Source: Gemmatimonadaceae bacterium (lineage in GTDB: Bacteria > Gemmatimonadota > Gemmatimonadetes > Gemmatimonadales > Gemmatimonadaceae). Taken from it: a stretch of 10,063 nucleotides of DNA. The translations under genes were made by a program, and so were the position numbers. The stretch covers positions 1-10,063 of the forward strand of contig JANWKK010000243.1 of NCBI GenBank assembly GCA_025451425.1, given 5' to 3'. The notes under the pieces are model-generated. The model did no database searches, had not been told where the DNA came from, and saw nothing but the letters and a program-made list of their open reading frames with translations. This document shows positions 1 to 4,865 of the stretch, in pieces (position 1 is the first letter of the stretch; each line of letters begins with the position of its first letter).

Positions 1-81
1 CCGGGATTTTTCTCCGACTTCGAGATCTACGAGGCCGAAGATCGTCGCGAGGCGGCGAGAGTGATTTACCACAAAGTGTGA
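1..81 (+). CDS. C-terminal fragment of an unidentified protein
   Basis: An open frame runs from the window edge through 26 codons to a TGA at 79-81. The visible end of the protein reads PGFFSDFEIYEAEDRREA and then ARVIYHKV. It is acidic and aromatic in the middle, rich in charged residues, and probably helical at its end (the EAEDRREAARV stretch). The codons are mostly GC-ending, as in the neighbouring real genes, and a repeat cluster starts right after the stop; both fit a genuine gene end. The fragment is too short for me to name a family. It is separated from the ATP-grasp operon by 254 bases and need not be related to it. Confidence 0.5.
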   Translation, partial: PGFFSDFEIYEAEDRREAARVIYHKV

Positions 82-83
82 TC

Positions 84-157
84 GGTTGGTGGTGGGTGGT
101 GATTGGTCGTTGGTGAAATCGAATTCACCAATCACCGACAACCAATTACCAATCACC
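84..157. repeat. Intergenic cluster of GGTGATTGGT repeats with hairpin
   Basis: The decamer GGTGATTGGT occurs at 98-107, and its exact complement ACCAATCACC occurs twice, at 127-136 and 148-157. Further degenerate GGTTGGTGG units lie at 84-100. The inner parts TTGGTGAA (110-117) and TTCACCAA (124-131) form a perfect 8-bp stem with a 6-base loop. The region follows directly after the stop of the upstream gene. It could act as a transcription terminator or RNA-stabilising hairpin, or it could be a genome-wide intergenic repeat. There is no U-tract, so a classical intrinsic terminator is not supported. Confidence 0.6.
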
Positions 158-169
158 GGAAGATTTTCA

Positions 170-198
170 TTGCGCGAAAATTTCGCAGTTTGTATTTT
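170..198 (+). promoter_or_regulatory. Possible promoter and palindromic operator for the ATP-grasp operon
   Basis: A sigma-70-like pair is visible: TTGCGC (170-175) and TATTTT (193-198), 17 bases apart. Between the two boxes lies the palindrome GCGAAA-A-TTTCGC (174-186), whose arms match perfectly around one central base. Its place overlapping the -35 edge and the spacer is where a repressor would bind. Both boxes match the consensus only in part (3/6 and 4/6), so this is a candidate only. Transcription from here would leave a leader of about 130 bases before the ATG at 336. Confidence 0.3.
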
Positions 199-335
199 GC
201 GCCCGACTCGTACATGGCACCGCTCTTGCGCGACTCATCGTGCACAGCGTCACCAGCAACGAGCGCATGAGATGTACGCAAGACTCGGCACACGAGAGCG
301 GCGACTCCGCGCCGCGAACGATCAAACGAGATCGG

Positions 336-1553
336 ATGACGCGCATCGGTTTCGCGTACAATCAAAAGCCTGAAGAATCAGCGGCGCTCGCGAGCGAACA
401 GAGCGAGTCACCGCGATCGGAAGAGGAACCTCCCAGTACGGGCCGGGGCGACGCGCCCCGGCACCGCAACGCGCCGACGGAAAACGCCGGCGTCGCGTCC
501 TCAGCCGATGATCTCTATGCCGAATGGGATTCCGCGCAAACGATCGATGCGGTCGCGAGCGCGCTCGCTGCATACGGTGAAGTAATTCGTCTCGAGGCCT
601 CGCCGGATTTCCCCGAGCGACTTCGAGCGGCAAAACCAGACATCGTCTTCAACATCGTTGAAGGGCTCAACGGCGTGAATCGCGAATCGCACGTTCCAGC
701 AATCTGTGAATTTCTCGGAGTGCCATACTCCGGGAGCGATCCGCTCACGCTCTCGATCTGCCTCGACAAGGCACGCGCGAAAGAAATCCTCAGCTATCAC
801 CGCGTGCCAACCGCGCCGTTTCTCCTCGTCGAGTCGGCGGAAGATCTCGATCGGCTCCTCGCCGGTGCGCTGCCGCTTTCGCCACCATCCGAGATCATGC
901 CGCTCTTCGTGAAGCCCGTTCACGAAGGCTCATCGAAGGGAATCACCGAGCGAAACTTCGTGCGCAACGCAGACGAGCTCGAAGCGCAGGTGCGATTCCT
1001 CCTCGACATGTATCGCCAGCCCGTGCTCGTCGAAGAATTTCTTCCGGGCGCTGAGTTCACCTGCGGGGTGCTTGGCAATGGAGCCGATGCACGAGTGCTG
1101 CCGATCGTCGGAATGAACTTCGACGCGCTGCCCTCTGGATCGGTTCCGATCTATGGCTTCGAGGCAAAGTGGATCTGGGATCGGCCCGAACAGCCACTTG
1201 AGATCTTCGCCTGCCCCGCTCCGATCAACGATGGCCTTCGCTCGGCAATCGAGCGGGTCGTTCTTCGTGCCTATCGAGTGCTGGGCTGTCGCGACTGGGC
1301 TCGCGTCGACGTCCGCCTCGACGCCGATGGCGTCCCGAACGTCGTCGAGATCAATCCGCTCCCGGGCATTCTCCCCGATCCCGCGGACAACTCGTGTTTG
1401 CCAAAAGCGGCGCGGGCCGCCGGACTCTCGTACGACGAGCTCATTCAGAGTTGTCTCCTCCACGCAGCCGAGCGCTGTGGCGTCACGATGCGTCGTCGTG
1501 GCTCACGTGGCCGGCGCGTTGCATCGAGCGAGCGTTCGCAGGCGGTCGCATGA
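336..1553 (+). CDS. ATP-grasp ligase A, D-Ala-D-Ala-ligase-like (405 aa)
   Basis: This is predicted to be an ATP-dependent carboxylate-amine ligase of the ATP-grasp fold: it would activate a carboxylate as acyl phosphate and join it to an amine. The N-terminal strand MTRIGFAYNQKP opens the protein. A conserved IVFNIVEGLNG stretch (103-113) and LDKARAK (143-149) follow. The ATP-binding part is FVKPVHEGSSKGI (191-203) and VLVEEF (230-235). The Mg-binding residues of the ligase family are seen as D325 in WARVDVRLD, E338 and N340 in VVEINPLPG. D-Ala-D-Ala ligases have SPG in the last motif for binding the second D-Ala; here it is LPG, so the substrate is probably different. Residues 20-58 are a Ser/Glu/Pro/Arg-rich, low-complexity insert, and the C-terminus is Arg/Ser-rich. 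I chose ATG 336 because homology-like sequence starts there; a GTG at 240 would add 32 unlikely residues. The last codon overlaps the next gene as ATGA. The substrate is unknown. Confidence 0.85.
   Translation: MTRIGFAYNQKPEESAALASEQSESPRSEEEPPSTGRGDAPRHRNAPTENAGVASSADDLYAEWDSAQTIDAVASALAAYGEVIRLEASPDFPERLRAAKPDIVFNIVEGLNGVNRESHVPAICEFLGVPYSGSDPLTLSICLDKARAKEILSYHRVPTAPFLLVESAEDLDRLLAGALPLSPPSEIMPLFVKPVHEGSSKGITERNFVRNADELEAQVRFLLDMYRQPVLVEEFLPGAEFTCGVLGNGADARVLPIVGMNFDALPSGSVPIYGFEAKWIWDRPEQPLEIFACPAPINDGLRSAIERVVLRAYRVLGCRDWARVDVRLDADGVPNVVEINPLPGILPDPADNSCLPKAARAAGLSYDELIQSCLLHAAERCGVTMRRRGSRGRRVASSERSQAVA
442..462. repeat. GC-rich palindrome inside the low-complexity insert of ligase A
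   Basis: GCCGGGGC (442-449) and GCCCCGGC (455-462) form a perfect 8-bp stem with a 5-base loop GACGC. It lies within the codons for the variable linker of ATP-grasp ligase A. It may be a trace of a small palindromic insertion, or chance in GC-rich DNA; nothing further supports a function. Confidence 0.4.
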
Positions 1554-2653
1554 AGATCGCGGTTCTATTCGACGGCGCGTCCGCACTCGCGAAGTCTCCG
1601 GACCTTCTAATTCTCGGAACGGTCGAGGCGATCGAGTGCTCCCTCCTCGCCGAGGGGAATCAGGTCGTGCGTATCCCTGTCTTGATGGACGGACGGTGGA
1701 TCGAGCGCGTGCGTCGCGGAAAGTTCGATCTCGCGGTCAACATCTGCGAAGGTATCGACGGCGTGGCGAACTTCGAACCGCCCGTCATCGGCGTGCTCGA
1801 GCTGTTTGGGATTCCGTACACCGGGAGCTCCAGCTACACCACGTCGCTCTGCCTGCGAAAGCATGTGGTGAATGCGCTGCTCGAGCGCGCAGGTTTGCCG
1901 ATTCCTCGCTTCACAACTGTGCGCCGCGGTGGCTCCCTTGCGTCAGTCGGATTCCCGGCGATTTGTAAGCCGGCGGCAGAGGATGCGTCGCTCGGAGTGG
2001 AGCAGCGATCTGTTGTTCGAACGATGCGCGCGCTCACTGCACGCGTCGATGCGATGCTGGAGCGATGGGACGAAGTGCTCGTGCAACGTTTCGTCGACGG
2101 CCGCGAAATCAACGTCGGCATCGTCGGCGACACGGTGCTTCCCATCTCGGAGATCGATTTCGGCGAGATGCGGCGCGGAATGTGGCGCATCGTCACGTAT
2201 CAATCGAAGTGGCTCGTCGGCAGCGACGAGGACATCGGCGCCGCTCCGCGTTGCCCGGCGGATCTCCCGCCGAAGCTCGCCGCGGAAATTCGCCGCATCG
2301 CACTCAGTGCGTGGCGTTTGGTTGGCGGTCATGGATACGGACGCGTCGACATGCGCATCGATTCGTCCGGTAGGCCGTGGATCCTCGAGGTCAACGCAAA
2401 TCCGGACGTCGCGCCAGACGCCGGGCTCGCGCGCATGGCCGCGGTTGCCGGCATCGAGTATTCGGCGCTCGTGCGCTCGATGTGTCAGATCGCACTCGAG
2501 CGCAATCGCGACGGGCTTTCGGTGGAGGATGGGTGGGCGCTCGCGCAACGGTTGTCTGGCGTTGCCGGCGCAAGCGAACGGAGCGCACCGGCGTTCGATC
2601 TCTTCGAAGCAGAAGCGCGCGAAGAGACCGAGCATGCGGTCGGCGATCACTGA
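1550..2653 (+). CDS. ATP-grasp ligase B, D-Ala-D-Ala-ligase-like (367 aa)
   Basis: This is a second ATP-grasp ligase, distinct from its upstream neighbour. It starts MKIAVLFDG, typical of the N-terminal Rossmann-like domain, and has NICEGIDG (64-71) and IPYTGSS (88-94). ATP-binding elements are ICKPAAEDASLGV (138-150, K140) and VLVQRFVDGREINVGI (176-191). The Mg-binding residues appear as D267 in GYGRVDMRID, E280 and N282 in ILEVNANPD. The following stretch, NPDVAPDAGLARMA, replaces the SPG motif of true D-Ala-D-Ala ligases, so another amino acid or peptide is likely the acceptor. A tail of about 45 residues (after 320), rich in Glu and Ala, goes beyond the usual domain end. The ATG at 1550 overlaps the upstream stop by 4 bases and is preceded by a weak AGGCGG site. 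It does not look like a recent duplicate of ligase A, because the conserved motifs differ throughout. Exact reaction unknown. Confidence 0.85.
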   Translation: MKIAVLFDGASALAKSPDLLILGTVEAIECSLLAEGNQVVRIPVLMDGRWIERVRRGKFDLAVNICEGIDGVANFEPPVIGVLELFGIPYTGSSSYTTSLCLRKHVVNALLERAGLPIPRFTTVRRGGSLASVGFPAICKPAAEDASLGVEQRSVVRTMRALTARVDAMLERWDEVLVQRFVDGREINVGIVGDTVLPISEIDFGEMRRGMWRIVTYQSKWLVGSDEDIGAAPRCPADLPPKLAAEIRRIALSAWRLVGGHGYGRVDMRIDSSGRPWILEVNANPDVAPDAGLARMAAVAGIEYSALVRSMCQIALERNRDGLSVEDGWALAQRLSGVAGASERSAPAFDLFEAEAREETEHAVGDH

Positions 2654-2658
2654 ATCAG

Positions 2659-3165
2659 GTGACCGCGGTGCGGCTCGGCGCGTTGCAGCGGACACACCGC
2701 GGACGACTGCGGGAAATCCTCGACGCGACAGCCGTCTTCCGTCCCGACGAAGTGCAGATCGCGCTCGAGCTATTCGATGACGCGATTACCGGCGACTACG
2801 AATTCCTCGGCGGTTTCGATCAAGAAACCCTCGTCGCCTATGCCTGCTTCGGCGCAACGCCGGGGACCGATCGCACATTCGATCTCTACTGGATCGCCGT
2901 TCATCCAAACGCGCAGCGTCATGGTGGCGGATCTCGCCTGCTCGTCGAAATCGAGCGACGTCTATGCGATCGCGGTGCGCGACTTCTCGTTGTCGAAACG
3001 TCGTCGCGGCCGGAGTACGACGCGACACGACGTTTCTATCTCGCTCGGGGATATCATGAGGTTGCGCGCATGCGCGACTTCTATGCTGTTGGCGATGACC
3101 GAGTGATCTACACCAAGGCCCTAGGCTTTAGGGCCGTAGCCCCTAGCCCCCCAGTCCATGAGTGA
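2659..3165 (+). CDS. GNAT-family N-acyltransferase (168 aa)
   Basis: This is predicted to transfer an acyl group, usually acetyl from acetyl-CoA, to an amine. The GNAT fold is seen in order: helices in the first 45 residues, a strand pair around YEFLGG and LVAYACFG (47-65), the strand FDLYWIAVHP (74-83), the CoA pyrophosphate loop with Q86-R87-H88-G89-G90-G91, the strand ARLLVVETSS (107-116), and the C-terminal motif RRFYLARGYHEVARMRDFY (124-142). The start is uncertain: GTG 2659 is the first in-frame start after the upstream stop, GTG 2668 is possible, and neither has a ribosome binding site, which suggests translational coupling. The natural end of the domain is near VIYTKAL (149-155). The 13 residues after it are encoded by a CCCTAG-type repeat, and the gene runs 8 bases into kamA. 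In this context beta-lysine or a beta-lysine peptide is a reasonable substrate, but this is inference. Confidence 0.85.
   Translation: MTAVRLGALQRTHRGRLREILDATAVFRPDEVQIALELFDDAITGDYEFLGGFDQETLVAYACFGATPGTDRTFDLYWIAVHPNAQRHGGGSRLLVEIERRLCDRGARLLVVETSSRPEYDATRRFYLARGYHEVARMRDFYAVGDDRVIYTKALGFRAVAPSPPVHE
3118..3147. repeat. CCCTAG-type repeat at the GNAT/kamA junction
   Basis: GCCCTA (3118-3123) and TAGGGC (3129-3134) form a perfect 6-bp stem with loop GGCTT. They are followed by AGCCCCTAGC (3138-3147), which is found again at 7002-7011. The element lies in the last codons of the acyltransferase and directly before the kamA ATG, where a ribosome binding site would be expected. It resembles a small mobile or reiterated intergenic sequence and may affect translation of kamA. 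Confidence 0.5.
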
Positions 3166-4327
3166 TTGGCAGAAGGTCCTGCACGAGAGCGTCGACACGC
3201 TGGATAAGCTCGCGGCGCGTTTCGGCGACGCGATCGACGTCGACGCGCTCAAACCGGCGTTCGACAACTTCCAGATGCGCATCACGCCGGCTGCGCTCGC
3301 CCAGATCAAGGAAGTGGGCGACCCAATGTGGAATCAGTATGTGCCGACAGTGCAGGAGCTCGACATCGTCGACGGAGTGATCGATTCGCTCGACGAAGAC
3401 GGCGACTCACCGGTGCCGAATATCACGCATCGCTATCCCGACCGCGCTCTCTTCCTCGTGAGTCCCGTCTGCGCGAGCTATTGCCGCTTCTGCACGCGGC
3501 GCCGCAAAGTCGGTGATCCCGAGAAGATTCCTCTCAACCAGTACGATTCGGCGTTCGCGTATTTGGCGGAGCACGCCGAAGTGCGCGATGTCATTCTCTC
3601 GGGCGGCGACCCGATGATGCTGTCCGACCGCCGCCTCGAGTACATCTTCCAGCGCCTGCGCGCGATTCCGCACATCGAGATCATTCGCATTGGCAGCCGC
3701 ATCACCTCACACCTGCCTGAGCGTGTAACGGCTGAATTCTGCGAGATGGTGCGGAAGTACCACCCTGTGTATATGAACACTCACTTCAACCATCCGAGCG
3801 AGCTCACACCGGCAAGCGTCGCGGCGCTCGCGAGGCTGGCTGACGCTGGGGTTCCGCTTGGTTGCCAGACCGTGCTCCTCAAGGGTGTAAACGACGATCC
3901 GCAGATCATGAAGGATCTGATGCAGAAGTTGCTCAAGGCGCGCGTACGTCCGTACTACATCTACATGGCCGACCAGGTCGCCGGCGGAGAGCACTTCCGC
4001 ACCCAAGTCGAGAAAGGCCTGGAGATCGTGAAAGCGCTTCGTGGCTGGACGTCAGGACTTGCCGTTCCCCACTTTGTCATTGATGCGCCAGGTGGCGGCG
4101 GCAAGGTTCCGCTGCTTCCCGAGTACGTGGAAGAGATCAACGAGGACGAAGTGATCTTCCGCAACTACGAGGGGAAGCGCTTCGTATACAAGCAGCCGCG
4201 CCAGTCAATCGCGGTCTCGGGCTGCGGAGACACGATGGCACCGGCCGCGGAGACTGACATCGTGCCGATACAGATCGCGAAGAAGGCGGCGCCACGGGCG
4301 CGGCGGCGGCGGAAGACGGGATCCTGA
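3158..4327 (+). CDS. kamA: KamA-type lysine 2,3-aminomutase, radical SAM/PLP enzyme (389 aa)
   Basis: The family converts L-lysine to L-beta-lysine using a [4Fe-4S] cluster, S-adenosylmethionine and pyridoxal phosphate. The radical SAM cluster motif is CASYCRFC (C105, C109, C112), followed by the SAM-binding SGGDP (148-152). The PLP lysine is K316 in PGGGGK. D272 (in YMADQVAGGEHFRT) and D309 (in HFVIDAPGGGG) lie 44 and 7 residues before K316. This is the same spacing as D293 and D330 before K337 in the clostridial enzyme, the pair that holds the side-chain amine of lysine. This favours lysine over glutamate as substrate. The zinc cysteines of the clostridial enzyme are mostly absent: D247 stands where the first is expected, and only C356 remains near the C-terminal set. 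Residues 374-389 form a basic Lys/Arg-rich tail. The ATG overlaps the upstream gene by 8 bases and has no ribosome binding site. EpmB is an alternative, but the length, near that of the 416-aa clostridial enzyme, argues against it. Confidence 0.92.
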   Translation: MSDWQKVLHESVDTLDKLAARFGDAIDVDALKPAFDNFQMRITPAALAQIKEVGDPMWNQYVPTVQELDIVDGVIDSLDEDGDSPVPNITHRYPDRALFLVSPVCASYCRFCTRRRKVGDPEKIPLNQYDSAFAYLAEHAEVRDVILSGGDPMMLSDRRLEYIFQRLRAIPHIEIIRIGSRITSHLPERVTAEFCEMVRKYHPVYMNTHFNHPSELTPASVAALARLADAGVPLGCQTVLLKGVNDDPQIMKDLMQKLLKARVRPYYIYMADQVAGGEHFRTQVEKGLEIVKALRGWTSGLAVPHFVIDAPGGGGKVPLLPEYVEEINEDEVIFRNYEGKRFVYKQPRQSIAVSGCGDTMAPAAETDIVPIQIAKKAAPRARRRRKTGS

Positions 4328-4332
4328 TGGTG

Positions 4333-4378
4333 GAGTGGCGCGTGGCGAGTGGCGAGCCACCTCGCCACCTCGCCACTC
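4333..4378. repeat. GTGGCGA inverted repeat between convergent genes
   Basis: The left arm GAGTGGCGCGTGGCGAGTGG (4333-4352) pairs with a right arm built from CGCCACCT and CGCCACTC units (4356-4378). The match is nearly complete, with small gaps. Each arm is itself a tandem of 7-8 base units based on GTGGCGA. It lies 5 bases after the kamA stop and 14 bases before the end of the lipoprotein gene, so it can form a large hairpin in transcripts of either strand and may end both. It lacks a U-tract. It may also belong to a genome-wide repeat class. Confidence 0.65.
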
Positions 4379-4392
4379 TTCAGCCTAACGAC

Positions 4393-4818
4393 TCATTTTC
4401 GGGTGACGATGATCGCGCCCGAGCCGTGGCCGGTGCCGAAGCGTTGCGTCGCATCCGTGCCATTGAGGTACTGAATCTGTTTCACCTCGTGGACCGGAAT
4501 CTGGGCGAGCGCACTCGGGCCGCCCATCCGTGTGTTGTCGACGTACACAACCACGTCCTGCGGACCTAGCGTCATCGAACTGGACTGTCCGCCATGAGTC
4601 TGCAGGAAACTCGGTCGCAGCCGTCTCACCGCGTCGAGCGCATTTTGAACGTCGAGATTGGCCAGCTCCTCCTCCGTAATCACATCGCGCGATCCCCGCG
4701 CGCGTGACTGCGTCGACGAAGACTGCTGTGTAGCAGCCGTGGAGCCTGCGGGCGACGACGCACACGCCGCTGTTGCCAGCACGGCCGCGGAAATGATGAG
4801 CAATGAACGAGTGGACAT
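4393..4818 (-). CDS. Small lipoprotein with TonB-receptor plug-like domain (141 aa)
   Basis: The N-terminus is a signal sequence: MSTRSLL, then a hydrophobic core, then TAAC with C19 as the likely lipidated cysteine (the lipobox is slightly atypical, with T at -3). A Ser/Thr/Gln linker (20-45) follows. The domain from about 45 to 141 resembles the plug of TonB-dependent receptors: ITEEEL, a helix ALDAVRRLRPSFL, the strand VVVYVDNTRMGG, IPVHEVKQIQYLNG, then FGTGHGSGAIIVTRK. The last motif corresponds to the conserved GAI(x)ITTK end of plug domains. No beta-barrel follows, so it cannot be a transporter by itself; an envelope or periplasmic binding role is inferred. The ATG at 4818 has a GAGG site at proper distance, and I chose it over an ATG at 4869 that would overlap the EF-G-like gene. 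It lies 47 bases downstream of that gene and may be transcribed with it. Confidence 0.75.
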   Translation of the reverse strand: MSTRSLLIISAAVLATAACASSPAGSTAATQQSSSTQSRARGSRDVITEEELANLDVQNALDAVRRLRPSFLQTHGGQSSSMTLGPQDVVVYVDNTRMGGPSALAQIPVHEVKQIQYLNGTDATQRFGTGHGSGAIIVTRK

Positions 4819-4865
4819 GGCAACCTCGATTTGCGACAAGTGATCCGATGAGTGTCGATCAGCGG

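Noticed and set aside
84..157. CRISPR array
   Set aside because: The repeats are 10 bases, irregularly spaced and in both orientations; there are no uniform spacers or cas genes.
930..1463. Minus-strand open frame of 177 codons
   Set aside because: Antisense to the catalytic part of ligase A; no recognisable motif.
336..2653. Ordinary D-Ala-D-Ala ligases for peptidoglycan
   Set aside because: The SPG substrate motif is replaced in both proteins (LPG and NPD), they occur as a pair, and they are joined to KamA and a GNAT gene; no cell-wall gene is nearby.
2377..2658. Upstream extension of the acyltransferase frame from an ATG at 2377
   Set aside because: It overlaps the end of ligase B in another frame and encodes an Arg-rich, low-complexity stretch typical of a shadow frame.
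1943..2695. Minus-strand open frame of 250 codons
   Set aside because: It is entirely antisense to ligase B, which has clear ATP-grasp motifs. The product is Arg/Ala/Asp-rich with no family resemblance, as expected in GC-rich DNA.
3158..4327. EpmB (elongation factor P lysyl-modification enzyme) instead of KamA
   Set aside because: The Asp pair and length fit lysine 2,3-aminomutase, and no efp or epmA gene is in the window. EpmB-like function cannot be fully excluded without alignment.
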